Numbered from the stretch's first letter, positions 38,276-47,555 are shown. The stretch is 64,000 nucleotides of DNA from Hydrogenophaga sp. (GCF_019264445.1 NZ_JAHVAB010000065.1:1-64000); one strand, 5' to 3'. A program made the numbers and translations. Notes: generated from the sequence alone by a model not told the origin.

Positions 38276-39573
38276 CGGCTCTTTCCATCGTGATGCCCGC
38301 GCTCAACGAGGCCGCCACGCTGGCCGCCCGGCTGCAGGCGCTCGCGCCCTGGCGCGCACGCGGTGCCGAGCTGATCGTGGTGGACGGTGGCAGCACCGAC
38401 GGCACGCCCGCCGTGGCGCAGGCGCATGCCGACCGCGTGCTGCAGGCCCCTCGAGGCCGTGCCTCGCAGCTCAATGCCGGCGCCTGCGCCGCCCGCGGCG
38501 AGGTGCTGCTCTTCCTGCACGCCGACACGCAGCTGCCGCCCGAGGCCGATCGCCGCATTCACGAAGCCTTGGCGGCGGGCCACGACTGGGGGCGTTTTGA
38601 CGTGCGCATCGAGGGCCGCCACCCGCTGTTGCCGCTGGTGGCTGGCCTCATGAACCTGCGCTCGCGCTGTAGCGGCATCGCCACCGGCGACCAGGCGATC
38701 TTTGTGCGGCGTCGCGTGTTCGAAGCGCTCGGCGGATGTGCGCCGCTGCCCCTGATGGAGGACATCGACCTGAGCCAGCGCCTGCTGCGCGTGGGCCCAC
38801 CCGCCTGCCTGCGCGAGCGCGTGCTCACCGCCGGGCGGCGCTGGGACCAGCACGGCTTCTGGCGCACCGTGCTGCTCATGTGGCGGCTGCGCGCGGCCTG
38901 GGCGCTGGGGGCCGACGCCGAACAGCTGGCACGCCGCTACGGCTACGCCCCGCGCGCGAGCGCGGCGGTGGCGGTGCTGGCCAAGGCGCCCGTGCCCGGC
39001 CTGGCCAAGACACGGCTCATGCCGGCGCTCGGCGCGGCCGGTGCCGCCCGCGCACAACGCGGGTTTGCTCTGCAGACGCTGGCCACCGCGCGCGCCGCCA
39101 GCACGGGCGCGCTCACGCTGTGGTGCGCACCCGATGCGGGCCACCGCTTCTTTCGCGCGCTGCAGCAGCGCCATGGCGTGGCGCTGGTGAGCCAGCCCCA
39201 GGGCGATCTTGGCCACCGCATGGCCACCGTCATGGCCACCCACTTCGCCCACACGCCCCAGCGCGCGCTCCTGATCGTGGGCACCGATTGCCCGGTGCTC
39301 ACCCCGGCGCACCTGCAACAGGCGGCCGATGCGCTGCAGTCACACGACGCCGTGCTGATTCCGGCCGAAGACGGCGGCTACGTGCTGATCGGCCTGCGAC
39401 GGCCCCTGCCCGAGGTGTTCGAGGGTGTGGAATGGAGCACGCGGCGCGTGCTGGCCCAGACCGAGGCGCGGCTGCACGCGGTGGGTGCGTCGTGGCAGGT
39501 GCTGCCTGCCTTGTGGGACGTGGACGAGCCGGCCGACTGGCGGCGGTGGCAGGCGCTCAGATCATTGAGATAG
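38272..39573 (+). CDS. Fused GT2 glycosyltransferase and DUF2064 transferase (rSAM/selenodomain-associated transferases 2 and 1)
   Basis: A 433-residue bifunctional protein. The N-terminal half (about 1-225) is a family-2 glycosyltransferase with VVDGGSTDGTPAV, GRASQLNAGACAARGEVL, FLHADT and PLMEDIDLSQRLL. The C-terminal half (about 228-433) is a DUF2064/CofC-like nucleotidyl- or glycosyl-transferase domain with VLAKAPVPGLAKTRLMPALG, LIVGTDCPVLTPAHL and EDGGYVLIGLRRP. These two families were named for co-occurrence with radical-SAM and selenium genes; no product is proven. Translationally coupled to the kinase gene upstream. Confidence 0.85.
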   Translation: MTALSIVMPALNEAATLAARLQALAPWRARGAELIVVDGGSTDGTPAVAQAHADRVLQAPRGRASQLNAGACAARGEVLLFLHADTQLPPEADRRIHEALAAGHDWGRFDVRIEGRHPLLPLVAGLMNLRSRCSGIATGDQAIFVRRRVFEALGGCAPLPLMEDIDLSQRLLRVGPPACLRERVLTAGRRWDQHGFWRTVLLMWRLRAAWALGADAEQLARRYGYAPRASAAVAVLAKAPVPGLAKTRLMPALGAAGAARAQRGFALQTLATARAASTGALTLWCAPDAGHRFFRALQQRHGVALVSQPQGDLGHRMATVMATHFAHTPQRALLIVGTDCPVLTPAHLQQAADALQSHDAVLIPAEDGGYVLIGLRRPLPEVFEGVEWSTRRVLAQTEARLHAVGASWQVLPALWDVDEPADWRRWQALRSLR

Positions 39574-39578
39574 TGATC

Positions 39579-39878
39579 TCAGACCACCAACATGGCCACC
39601 AGCCAGGCCGCTGCGCAGGGCAGCGTCCAGGCGGGTCTGGCGGCGTTGCGCCAGAGCGAGCGAACCAGAAAAGCGTTGTACGGCAACGGTGCGAAATGCA
39701 CCGCCACGGCCCAGGCCACAGGATGGTCTTGCGACAGCAGCCAGAGCGCGACAAAGCCGGTGAAGAGGTTGATGGCGCTGCCCACCCCGAGCATGTCGCG
39801 CCAGAACAGCCAGCGCCAGGGCGTCTGGCCGTGCCAGCGCTGCGCCCAGAAGCCGCTGTGCGTGGCCGGGGATTTCAA
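39579..39878 (-). CDS. Small inner-membrane protein of unknown function
   Basis: I do not recognise a named family. The 99-residue protein has three probable membrane segments (about 28-48, 50-68 and 82-99), with tryptophan-rich, positively charged stretches between them. Its ATG overlaps the uppP stop by four bases (ATGA), which supports it as a real, translationally coupled gene. It ends 5 bases from the convergent glycosyltransferase stop. Confidence 0.7.
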   Translation of the reverse strand: MKSPATHSGFWAQRWHGQTPWRWLFWRDMLGVGSAINLFTGFVALWLLSQDHPVAWAVAVHFAPLPYNAFLVRSLWRNAARPAWTLPCAAAWLVAMLVV

Positions 39879-40714
39879 TGCGCGCTCAGCACGCCCGCGC
39901 CCAGCAGCACGAAGACCAGCAGGCCCAGAGCGATGCGGTAGTAGACGAACGCCATGTAGCCGCGCGTGGACACCAGCTTCAGGAACAGCACGATCACGCC
40001 GTAGCCCACGCCAAAGGCGATCAACGTGGCCAGCGCGGTGGGGCCGGCGGCCACGGGGCTGCCGTGTTGCCAGCTGCGCAGCAGCTGGTAGAAGCCCGAG
40101 CCCATCACCGCGGGGATGGCCAGCAGGAACGAGTAGCGCGCCGCGGCCTCGCGCGTGTAGCCCATGAGCAGGCCGGCGGTGATGGTGCCACCCGAGCGCG
40201 ACACGCCGGGAATCAGCGCCATGGCCTGTGCCAGGCCAAACAGCACGCCATGGCGCCAGGTGAGCTGGTCCAGCGTGCGTTCGCGCCGGCCCAGCCGGTC
40301 GGCCAGTCCCAGGATGACCGCGAAGACGATCAGCATGGTGGCGGTGATGTAGAGGTTGCGCAGCGAACCTTCAATGGCGTTCTTGAACAGCAGGCCCAGC
40401 ACGACGATGGGCACGGAGCCGATGATGATCAGCCAGCCCATGCGGGCGTCCGGGTCCTGGCGGCGCGCCGGCTGTGTGAGCGACGCCCACCACGCCAGGA
40501 AGATGCGCGCGATGTCGTGCCGGAAGTACAGCAGCACCGCCAGTTCGGTGCCGATCTGCGTGATCGCCGTGAAGGCGGCGCCCGGGTCACCGCCGGACGG
40601 CAGCAGCGGGCCAATGATGCGCAGGTGGGCGCTGGAGGAAACGGGGAGGAATTCGGTGAGGCCCTGGATGAGCCCCAGGAAAGCGGCTTCAAGCCAGGCG
40701 GTGGCGGGATTCAT
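39875..40714 (-). CDS. uppP: Undecaprenyl-diphosphate phosphatase
   Basis: Inner-membrane enzyme recycling the undecaprenyl carrier for cell-wall synthesis; overexpression gives bacitracin resistance. The 279-residue protein has about eight membrane segments and the catalytic motifs [18 protein letters not shown] and [14 protein letters not shown]. Length and motifs are typical of the UppP/BacA family. It lies 62 bases downstream of the phosphatidyltransferase gene on the same strand and may continue that transcript. Confidence 0.96.
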   Translation of the reverse strand: MNPATAWLEAAFLGLIQGLTEFLPVSSSAHLRIIGPLLPSGGDPGAAFTAITQIGTELAVLLYFRHDIARIFLAWWASLTQPARRQDPDARMGWLIIIGSVPIVVLGLLFKNAIEGSLRNLYITATMLIVFAVILGLADRLGRRERTLDQLTWRHGVLFGLAQAMALIPGVSRSGGTITAGLLMGYTREAAARYSFLLAIPAVMGSGFYQLLRSWQHGSPVAAGPTALATLIAFGVGYGVIVLFLKLVSTRGYMAFVYYRIALGLLVFVLLGAGVLSAH

Positions 40715-40776
40715 GGGTGTTGCGGGGGTGGTGCGAGGTGGGCAAAGTATAGGCAGTGCCCACCCGCGTCACGGCG

Positions 40777-41382
40777 TCAGCGAAAGCGCTGGTAACCCCA
40801 GACGATGCGCAGCGCAGTGGTGATGGCGCACAGCGCCGCAAAGCCATAGGCGATCTGCGGGAACCACGCCGGCCACAGGCACATGGCGACGAAGGCGGCC
40901 AGTGTCTCGGTGGCTTCGGTCAACCCACCCAGAAAGTAGAAGCCCTTGTCGGGGAAGTCGTGGGACTGCAGGCCCCGCTGGGCCGCGACGATGGCGAAGG
41001 CCAGGAAGCTGCTGCCCGTGCCGATGAAGCTGGCGAGCAGCACCGCGGCGGGCAGGGCGTTGCGGCTGGGGTCTGCCAGGGCAAAGGCCAGGGGAATGGA
41101 CGCGTAGAACAGAAAGTCGAGCGTGATGTCGAGGAAGCTGCCGCGGTCGGTGGGCTGTGTGGCGCGCGCGACCGCACCGTCCAGCCCGTCCATGAGGCGC
41201 GAGAGCAGCAGCAGCGCCAGGCCGACCAGCGGGCGACCCAGCGCAATCGCGGTGGCGGCGGCCAGCCCGAGGCCAAAGCCGATGAAGCTCAGGGCGTTGG
41301 CGTTCAGGCCCAGGCGCACCAGCGCGCTGGCCACGCGCGAGAGCAGTGGCTTGAGTGCGGTGTGCAGGGTGCGGTCAAGCAT
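40777..41382 (-). CDS. ynjF: CDP-alcohol phosphatidyltransferase, YnjF-like
   Basis: Inner-membrane enzyme of 201 residues that would transfer a phosphatidyl (or similar) group from a CDP-linked donor to an alcohol. The active-site motif D-G-x2-A-R-x8-G-x3-D-x3-D is complete in DGAVARATQPTDRGSFLDI followed by TLD. The acceptor alcohol is unknown. Gene order ynjB-ynjC-ynjD-ynjF matches part of the E. coli ynj operon. Its ATG lies 8 bases inside the end of the ATPase gene, so it is translationally coupled to the transporter. Confidence 0.83.
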   Translation of the reverse strand: MLDRTLHTALKPLLSRVASALVRLGLNANALSFIGFGLGLAAATAIALGRPLVGLALLLLSRLMDGLDGAVARATQPTDRGSFLDITLDFLFYASIPLAFALADPSRNALPAAVLLASFIGTGSSFLAFAIVAAQRGLQSHDFPDKGFYFLGGLTEATETLAAFVAMCLWPAWFPQIAYGFAALCAITTALRIVWGYQRFR

Positions 41383-42007
41383 GGCCGAGGGCCATCACCT
41401 GCGCCGGGTCGGCGATGTCGGCGGCGTCGTGCGTCACCAGCACGGCCGGGATCTGCCGCGCGCGCAGGTGCCCGAACACGAACGCACGGAACTGCTCGCG
41501 CAGCGCGGCGTCCAGGCGCGAGAACGGCTCGTCGAGCAGCAAGGCGCGCGGCTGGGCGAGCAGCGCGCGCATCAGGGCCACGCGCGCACGCTGGCCACCC
41601 GAGAGGGTGGCCGGGTCGCGCGGGCCGAAACCCGCCAGGCCGGCTTCCTGCAGCGCGCGTTCCACGGCGGCGTCGCGCTCGCGCGCAGGGCCGGCGGGCA
41701 CGGCGAACCGCAGGTTTTCGGCCACCGTCATGTGTGCAAACAGCAGGTCGTCCTGAAACAGCAGGCCGATGCCGCGCTGTGCGGTGGGCAGGTGGGTGAG
41801 GTCATGGCCGTCCAGCGCCACGGTGCCTTCGAAATGCAGGGCTTCGCGGTCGAGCGTGCCAGCGATGGCGGCCAGCACCGTGCTCTTGCCGCAGCCGCTG
41901 GGCCCCATGAGCGTGAGGATCTGGCCGCTCTCCACGCTCAGGCGCAGGTGCTGCACCAGGGTGTGCTGGCGCGTGGCCAGGCGCTGGATGTGCACGGACA
42001 AGGTCAT
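41375..42007 (-). CDS. ynjD: ABC transporter ATP-binding protein, YnjD-like
   Basis: ATPase of 210 residues: Walker A GPSGCGKST, Q-loop LLFQDDLLF, signature LSGGQRARVALMRAL, Walker B LLLDEPFSRLD and H-loop VTHDAAD. The QDDLLFAHMTVAENL and signature variant resemble YnjD and thiamine-type ATPases (ThiQ). The ATG at 42007 overlaps the permease stop by four bases; the open frame further upstream is shadow. It should energise the YnjC-like permease. Confidence 0.87.
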   Translation of the reverse strand: MTLSVHIQRLATRQHTLVQHLRLSVESGQILTLMGPSGCGKSTVLAAIAGTLDREALHFEGTVALDGHDLTHLPTAQRGIGLLFQDDLLFAHMTVAENLRFAVPAGPARERDAAVERALQEAGLAGFGPRDPATLSGGQRARVALMRALLAQPRALLLDEPFSRLDAALREQFRAFVFGHLRARQIPAVLVTHDAADIADPAQVMALGHA

Positions 42008-43650
42008 GCAGGCGCCCATGTGAATCGGCGCGGGCGACCCAGCCAGGCCGCCAGCGCAAAGACCAGCACCGGCAGGGCGATCTGCAGGCCGGCGTACGCG
42101 CTGGTGAGCGAGCGCTGCCCGCCCGAGGCGAGCGTGACCGCTTCGGTGGTGACGCTGGAAAAACGGCCGGCGCCGAGGTAGAGCGTGGGCAGGTACTGCG
42201 CCACGCTCACCGCAAAGCCCACAGCCGCCGCCGAGGCCAGCGAGCGGCGCAGCAGCGGCCATTTCACGCGCCACAGAAAGCGCACGGGGCCATGACCCAG
42301 GCTCGCGTTGAGCTGTGCGTAGCGCGCATCAAAACCGAGGTACGCCGGGCTGAGCGCCAGCAGCACATACGGCAGCACCATGAGCGTGTGCGCCAGCAGC
42401 AGGCCGCTGGCCTGTCCTTCGAGCTGCAGCTGCAGGCCCACGCGGTACAAGCCCACCACCCACAGCACGGCGGGCAGCACCAGCGGCAGGTAGAGCACGG
42501 GGCGTACGGCCCGGTCCCAGCGGCGCGGCGCCACCTCCAGCCACGCCACGCTCCACACCAGCGCAATGGCGCTGCTGCCGCCGGCCAGCCACAGGGTGGT
42601 CCAGGCGGTCTGGCTGCTGTGTGCCACCTGCGCCCAGGCCGCCAGCGTCCAGGACTGTGGCCATACCTCGGGGAAGGCCCACACGCCACTTACGCTGCCC
42701 ACCGCCAGCGCGAGCAGCACGGCGGCGTAAAAGCCCGTGAGCAACCACAGGTCTGCATGCAGGGGCAAGCCAGCGCCGGTGGCGGCACGCCCGCGCTGCC
42801 CGCGCCCTTGTGCAAGCGCATGGCGCCACACGCGTTGCGCGCCCAGCCATGCCGCGCTGCACACCAGCACCAGCAGCGCCAGCCACACACCGGCGGCGGC
42901 CCCTTGCGCATAGGTGGCGGGGTCCACGTCCTGCAGCCATTGCCACGCCTGCACGGCCAGGGTGGGGGGTGCGGCGGGGCCGATGACCAGGGCCATGTCC
43001 ACCACCGTAAGGCCATAAGCCAGCACCGCGAGCAGTGGCCAGCGCAGGCGCACCGCCAGCTGCGGCCAGAGCACCAGCCAGAATGCGCGCTGCGGCGAGT
43101 AGCCCAGCGTCTGCGCCAGTGCATGCTCGGCGCGCCAGCGCTGGCGCACGTCGTCGCGCTGCAGCTGGGTGGCGGCGGTCCACAGCAGAAAGGGAATTTC
43201 CTTGGCCACCAGCGCCAGGATCAGTCCCAGGCCCCACGGGTCTTGCGTGGTGGGCCACGGCGGGGGTTGGTCAAAGCCGGTGAGCCAGGGCGAAAACACG
43301 CGCAGCAGCCAGCCGCTGGGCGAGAGCAGAAACAACAGGCCGATGGCCAGCGCCGCGTGGGGCGTGGCCAGCATCACCGGCAAGCCGCGCAGCAGGCGCG
43401 CCAGACCCTGGCGCACAAACCCCTGCGCCAGCAGCGCGGCGGCGCCCCACCAGGCCAGCAGGGTGGCGATCAGGCCCGTCCAGAGCGTGAGGGCCAGGGC
43501 CTGCCACAGCGCAGGGGTCTGGACCAACGCGCGCCACGCCTCGGGCTGGCTGCCGCTGTGGAGCGCCGCCAGCGCGGTCCACACCATGGGCACGGCCACC
43601 AGCGCCAGCAGCGCCGTGGCGGCGGACGCTCGAAGACGATGGGCCGACAC
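42004..43650 (-). CDS. ynjC: Fused double-domain ABC transporter permease, YnjC-like
   Basis: Inner-membrane protein of 548 residues containing two consecutive permease domains of the thiamine/iron/polyamine import type. There are about twelve membrane segments; EAA-like loops are visible near AEHALAQTLGYSPQRAFWLV and NASLGHGPVRFLWRVKWPLL. The fused layout and order binding protein-permease-ATPase match E. coli YnjBCD, whose substrate is unknown. It starts 4 bases past the ynjB stop. Confidence 0.87.
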   Translation of the reverse strand: MSAHRLRASAATALLALVAVPMVWTALAALHSGSQPEAWRALVQTPALWQALALTLWTGLIATLLAWWGAAALLAQGFVRQGLARLLRGLPVMLATPHAALAIGLLFLLSPSGWLLRVFSPWLTGFDQPPPWPTTQDPWGLGLILALVAKEIPFLLWTAATQLQRDDVRQRWRAEHALAQTLGYSPQRAFWLVLWPQLAVRLRWPLLAVLAYGLTVVDMALVIGPAAPPTLAVQAWQWLQDVDPATYAQGAAAGVWLALLVLVCSAAWLGAQRVWRHALAQGRGQRGRAATGAGLPLHADLWLLTGFYAAVLLALAVGSVSGVWAFPEVWPQSWTLAAWAQVAHSSQTAWTTLWLAGGSSAIALVWSVAWLEVAPRRWDRAVRPVLYLPLVLPAVLWVVGLYRVGLQLQLEGQASGLLLAHTLMVLPYVLLALSPAYLGFDARYAQLNASLGHGPVRFLWRVKWPLLRRSLASAAAVGFAVSVAQYLPTLYLGAGRFSSVTTEAVTLASGGQRSLTSAYAGLQIALPVLVFALAAWLGRPRRFTWAPA

Positions 43651-43654
43651 GGTG

Positions 43655-44869
43655 TCAGGCGCCGTAGCGCTGGGCCCAGGCTTTCTCCAGAGGGTCGACC
43701 CACGACGCGTGCGGCTCGGGCAGCGTGGGTGCCGGGCTCTTCACCAACCCCGGCAGTTGCCCGGTGCCAAAGAGGGCGCGCTCGGGTGCGGGCAGGCGCG
43801 CCACGTCCAGCACGGTGGGGTCGCCCCAGTGGGCAATGTCGGCCTTGCGCGCCTGTGCGGCGGGCGAGAGCAGGAAGTTGGCCACGACCTGCGCACCGGC
43901 CCGGGCGCGTGCGTTGTATGGAATCGCCACGAAGTGCGTGTTGCCGATCGTGCCCTTCTCAAACTGCCAGCTCACCACCGTGGCGGGCAGGCGTTTGGCG
44001 GCGATCTCGTTGGCGGCTTCGTTCGGGTTGAAGGTGATGGCCAGCAGCAGCTCGCCGTCGGCCATCATCTGGCGCACGGCAGCCGCGTTCAGCGGGAACT
44101 GCTTGCCGCCGCGCCACAGGTGCGGGCGCAGGGCGTCCAGGAAGGGCCAGAGCGGGGCGGTCTGCGCTGCAAAGGTGGCGTCGGTGACGGGCTTGGCGAG
44201 GGCCTGGCGGTCCGGGGCGAATTCGACCAAGGCCTGCTTGATGAAGGTGGTGCCGTGAAAGTCGGGCAGGCGCGGGTGCGTGATGCGCCCGGGCTGGCTG
44301 CGCGCCAGGGCCAGCAGCGCCTGCATGCTCTGCGGTGGCTGGGGCAGGCGCTTGCTGTCGGCAAACAGGGTGAACTGCGCCATGCCCCAGGGCGATTCCA
44401 TGCCTTCGGTCGGCACGGAAAAGTCGTTGAGCGTGGTGGGCTTGCCGGCGGTGTCGACCCAGCGGAAGTTGGGCTGTGCCTCGGCCCACGGGCCAAACAG
44501 CAAGCCCTCGCGTTTCATGGCGGCGAAGTTCTCGCCGTTGATCCACACCAGGTCCACCGTGCCTTCACCGGCGGCGCGGCCGGCGGCTTTTTCGGCGCGC
44601 ACGCGCTTGACCACGTCGGCGGTGTCGGTGATCTTGACGTGCTGCAAGGTGATTCCGTGCGCGCCTTTCACCTGCTGCGCCACCCACTGCAGGTAGGCGT
44701 TGGTCTGCTCGCTGCCGGCCCACGCGTTCCAGTAGACGGTCTGGCCGCGGGCCGCTTTCTCGACCTCGGCCCAGGGCGCGCTGGCCTGGGCCCACACCGA
44801 TGGCAGTGCGGTGCCGCCCGCGGCGAGCAGCAGGTGGCGTCGGGTGAGGTGGGGCAGGTGTGGGGGCAA
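43655..44869 (-). CDS. ynjB: ABC transporter periplasmic binding protein, YnjB-like
   Basis: Periplasmic binding protein of 404 residues. A twin-arginine-like signal (TRRHLLLAAGGTALPSVWA) precedes the mature part, which has VYWNAWAGSEQTNAYLQWVA, DLVWINGENFAAMKREGLLF and GDPTVLDVARLP. The TGxN-like NGENF and overall pattern fit YnjB. The start is TTG at 44869, supported by a GGAGA site; there is no ATG or GTG alternative. It begins 33 bases after the DoxX gene of the bufferin operon on the same strand. The ligand is unknown. Confidence 0.83.
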   Translation of the reverse strand: MPPHLPHLTRRHLLLAAGGTALPSVWAQASAPWAEVEKAARGQTVYWNAWAGSEQTNAYLQWVAQQVKGAHGITLQHVKITDTADVVKRVRAEKAAGRAAGEGTVDLVWINGENFAAMKREGLLFGPWAEAQPNFRWVDTAGKPTTLNDFSVPTEGMESPWGMAQFTLFADSKRLPQPPQSMQALLALARSQPGRITHPRLPDFHGTTFIKQALVEFAPDRQALAKPVTDATFAAQTAPLWPFLDALRPHLWRGGKQFPLNAAAVRQMMADGELLLAITFNPNEAANEIAAKRLPATVVSWQFEKGTIGNTHFVAIPYNARARAGAQVVANFLLSPAAQARKADIAHWGDPTVLDVARLPAPERALFGTGQLPGLVKSPAPTLPEPHASWVDPLEKAWAQRYGA

Positions 44870-44902
44870 GGGCGTTCTCCGGCGTGCGTTGGAGTCGGGA
44901 GC

Positions 44903-45394
44903 TTAGTTCAAGGCCATGCCGCGTGCACGCGCGCGGTCAAGCCGGGGATGGAGCCATGCACAGTCCAGCGACCATTTGCCCAGGCCGTGGATCGCCAGCG
45001 CGGCCAGCAGCACGCCCCAGGTGATGTGCTGCTGCAGCGCGGCGGGGGCGATCTCGGCCAGGCTGATCACCGCCACCACGTTCACCACCGACAGACCCAG
45101 CGCCGCAAACCGGCCGGCCAGGCCCAGCAAGAGCAGCACGGGCAGCACCAGCTCGCCGGTGGTGCCCGCGATGGCGGCAACCTCGGGCGGGAGCAGGGGC
45201 ACGTGGTATTCCTCGGTAAACAGCAGGATCGTGGTGTCCCAGTCGCGCACCTTGGTCAGGCCGGCCAGAAAGAAGGCTTGCGCGAGGTACACGCGCGCGG
45301 CCAGTGCGGCAGCGGGTTGCGCGAGGTCGAGGGCATGGGTGACCCGCTGCCAGAGGGCCAGGCCGCGCTGCAGGAGGGAAGGGCTCGAGTTCAT
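44903..45394 (-). CDS. DoxX-family membrane protein of the bufferin operon
   Basis: Inner-membrane protein of 163 residues with four membrane segments and the DoxX pattern RVYLAQAFFLAGLTKVRDWDT and GELVLPVLLLLGLAGRFAALG. DoxX proteins are a common fourth gene in bufferin and related MNIO operons; their part there, perhaps quinone-linked redox, is unclear. Its ATG overlaps the bufC stop by four bases (ATGA). A much longer open frame upstream is antisense-type shadow of bufC. Confidence 0.87.
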   Translation of the reverse strand: MNSSPSLLQRGLALWQRVTHALDLAQPAAALAARVYLAQAFFLAGLTKVRDWDTTILLFTEEYHVPLLPPEVAAIAGTTGELVLPVLLLLGLAGRFAALGLSVVNVVAVISLAEIAPAALQQHITWGVLLAALAIHGLGKWSLDCAWLHPRLDRARARGMALN

Positions 45395-46236
45395 GGGGTT
45401 TCCTTGTGGGGTGATGGGGTGTGCGAGGCGGCGGGGTGTGCGTCGATCACGCCGAGCAACAGGCCTTGTTGCACGGCTTGGGCGAGCCAGGTGGCGAGGT
45501 CGAGTTCGTGGTCTTGCGAGGCGATGGCGTCCAAGGCTTCGGGCAGCGATGCGCCGCCCAGCGTCGCCTGCAACAGCGTGGCCTCGGCGCGCGTGCAGGC
45601 ACGCATGCAGGGGCGCAGGCCCTGGCGCCAGACCACGGCAGATTCGCCCACGCCGTCGCGCAGGCGTTCGGCCGCTTGTTGCAGGCTGGGCGGGGTGTCG
45701 CCGTGCAGGTCTGCATCGGTCGGGCGGTGCGCGCCCACCAGACTCGCCACAGGCCATGGGCTGGTGAACACCGCCGTGCCGGGCGCCAGGCGCAGGGCCA
45801 GGTGCTGCGGGTCTTCGCTGCTCAGGCGCGCAAAGCTGGCGGTGTCCAGGTCGGCATCGGGTGCGCCGGCGGCGCGGTGCAGGGCCCATTCGATATGGGC
45901 CACATCGGCCAGGTAGGGCAGGTCGGTGAGCTGCGGGTGCCGCTGCAGAAAGCCGGGCAGCGCGTCGCCCCAGTGCGCCAGATCGCCGCGCGTGGGTGGG
46001 TGCTGGTGCCAGAGTTCGCGCGCCAGCGGCGCCAAGTTCTCGTCGCCCAGCAGTTGGGCCATCACTGGATAGGTGGTGCGCAGCGAACGCTCGGCCAGCG
46101 CGTGGCCGTTGGCGCGGTAGGCCATCAGGCCGCGTCCGGTGTGGGGTTGGAGCCAGGCATCGAGAGCGGGGCACACGCCCGGCTGCGTGAAGAGCGCTTC
46201 CAGCAGGGCTTGCTGTTGGTGGGCGAGCGCGGTCAT
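45391..46236 (-). CDS. bufC: BufC-like DUF2063 partner protein
   Basis: Partner protein of an MNIO enzyme, 281 residues. The N-terminal DUF2063 domain carries [20 protein letters not shown] and the aromatic/acidic stretch [18 protein letters not shown] typical of BufC/HvfC/MbnC-like partners that hold the precursor leader. The C-terminal part is a PqqD/RRE-like variable domain. It overlaps the bufB stop by four bases, as expected for a stable BufB-BufC complex. The role is inferred from the studied family, not from direct evidence here. Confidence 0.87.
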   Translation of the reverse strand: MTALAHQQQALLEALFTQPGVCPALDAWLQPHTGRGLMAYRANGHALAERSLRTTYPVMAQLLGDENLAPLARELWHQHPPTRGDLAHWGDALPGFLQRHPQLTDLPYLADVAHIEWALHRAAGAPDADLDTASFARLSSEDPQHLALRLAPGTAVFTSPWPVASLVGAHRPTDADLHGDTPPSLQQAAERLRDGVGESAVVWRQGLRPCMRACTRAEATLLQATLGGASLPEALDAIASQDHELDLATWLAQAVQQGLLLGVIDAHPAASHTPSPHKETP

Positions 46237-47129
46237 GCGGGCACCGCCTCACGCGCGAGCGCTGCGCTCGCGTGTTGCCGCGCGGTGGCGGCTTCGTCCA
46301 GCAGCACAGGGAGCGCGGGCAGGTCCGTGTCCCATTCGATCAGCGAGGGCACAGCGCCAAAGCGCTGCAAGGCGTGTCGGTAGAGCGACCAGACATCGGC
46401 GCACACGCGGCTGCCGTGGTCGTCGATGACGATGTCGCCGCAGTCCACGTGGCCGGCCAGATGCAGCTCGGCCACCGTGCCCGGCGCGATGGCGTCGAGC
46501 CACTGGCGGCCACTTGCCATGGGGTTTGCGTGCGCGTCGTTGAGCGCGTTCACGAAGATGTTGTTCACGTCCACCAGCAGCTGGCAGCCGGTGCGCTGGG
46601 CGAGCGCGTTGAGGAAGGTGGGCTCGTCCATGTCGGCCACGCGCCAGCGCAGGTAGGCCGAGAGGTTTTCCACGGCGATGGGACGGCGCAGGCGGTCTTG
46701 TACGCGCTGCACGTTGGCGCACATGGTGTCGAGCGCCTCGCGGGTGAAGGGCGAGGGCAGCAGGTCCGACGCATGCAATGCCGCGCCGCCGGGCAGCACG
46801 CCGCGCGCAAAGCTGGCGTGGTCGCTCACGCGCACGGGTTCGATGTCGTGCACCAGCGCGGCGAGGTGCTCCAGGTGCCAGGGGTCGATGCCCTGTGCCG
46901 AGCCGAGCGAAAGCCCCACGCCGTGCAGGCTGATGGGGTAGCGTTCGCGGCCCTGGCGCAGCACCGCACGGGCGGCACCGCCGGGGGCGAAGAAGTTTTC
47001 GGAATGGACTTCCAGAAAGTCCAGTGCCGGCTGCTGCTCGAGCAGCTCGGCGTCATGGGGGTGCCGCCAGCCGATGCCCGTGGCGCAGGCCTTGGGTGCC
47101 TGTGGGGCGGGCTGTTCGGTGGCGGTCAT
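46233..47129 (-). CDS. bufB: BufB-like DUF692 multinuclear iron oxidative enzyme (MNIO)
   Basis: TIM-barrel iron enzyme of 298 residues that installs oxidative modifications on cysteines of a short precursor. Family metal ligands are visible: E40 and H42 in [11 protein letters not shown]69 in [12 protein letters not shown]103/H104 in VSDHASF, E154 in [11 protein letters not shown]187/N190 in [10 protein letters not shown]223/H227 in ELHLAGH and E265 in IEWDTDLP. It follows bufA by 27 bases and overlaps bufC. In studied bufferin systems BufB converts core cysteines to thiooxazole-type groups that bind copper; that chemistry is inferred here. Confidence 0.92.
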   Translation of the reverse strand: MTATEQPAPQAPKACATGIGWRHPHDAELLEQQPALDFLEVHSENFFAPGGAARAVLRQGRERYPISLHGVGLSLGSAQGIDPWHLEHLAALVHDIEPVRVSDHASFARGVLPGGAALHASDLLPSPFTREALDTMCANVQRVQDRLRRPIAVENLSAYLRWRVADMDEPTFLNALAQRTGCQLLVDVNNIFVNALNDAHANPMASGRQWLDAIAPGTVAELHLAGHVDCGDIVIDDHGSRVCADVWSLYRHALQRFGAVPSLIEWDTDLPALPVLLDEAATARQHASAALAREAVPA

Positions 47130-47156
47130 GGCGAAGCCGTTGAAAGCTCGACCCGA

Positions 47157-47438
47157 TCAGGACTTCTTCATGCCCATCTTGGCTTCGTCCGCAGTCATGC
47201 CCTTCATTTGCTTGCAGGTGCCGGCGGACACGTACTTCCACTCGCCTTTGTCGTTGTCGACCTTGGCTTGCCCTGCGCACGAGTGTGAGCCGGACAGGTT
47301 GGCGCAATCGTTCTGGCCTGCTTTGGCGATGCCGAAGCATTTTTCCTTGCCCGAGTTCTGCGCCAGGGCGGGGGTGGAGAGCAGGGCCAGCGACATCAGG
47401 GAAGTGGCGGCGGCGGCGATCAGGTGGCGTTGGTTCAT
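47157..47438 (-). CDS. bufA: Bufferin precursor peptide (DUF2282, BufA1-like)
   Basis: Short exported precursor, 93 residues. A Sec signal peptide (about 1-27, ending STPALAQ) precedes a core with four cysteines at 34, 45, 54 and 75 in the DUF2282 pattern: [38 protein letters not shown] and AGTC. Precursors of this type are modified by DUF692 enzymes and bind copper in the periplasm. The Met- and Lys-rich tail ([15 protein letters not shown]) adds further possible soft-metal ligands. The ATG at 47438 is behind AGGAG. It has its own 135-base upstream region. Confidence 0.92.
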   Translation of the reverse strand: MNQRHLIAAAATSLMSLALLSTPALAQNSGKEKCFGIAKAGQNDCANLSGSHSCAGQAKVDNDKGEWKYVSAGTCKQMKGMTADEAKMGMKKS

Positions 47439-47532
47439 GGAAAACTCCTGGTGGGTGAAAAAAGAGATGAGAAACATCAACCCGTCGCTTCTTGCCCTTG
47501 GCGGGGAAAAGTCCGGCAGGTTGAGCGTTGGT

Positions 47533-47555
47533 CAGGCCGCGATCGTGTTTCTTAC
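47533..47555 (-). promoter_or_regulatory. Candidate ECF-type promoter upstream of bufA
   Basis: On the minus strand GTAA (47552-47555) is followed, after 18 bases, by GACCAA (GAC at 47531-47533). The same arrangement with identical spacing lies upstream of the neighbouring redoxin gene. It sits about 95 bases from the bufA ATG. Confidence 0.35.
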
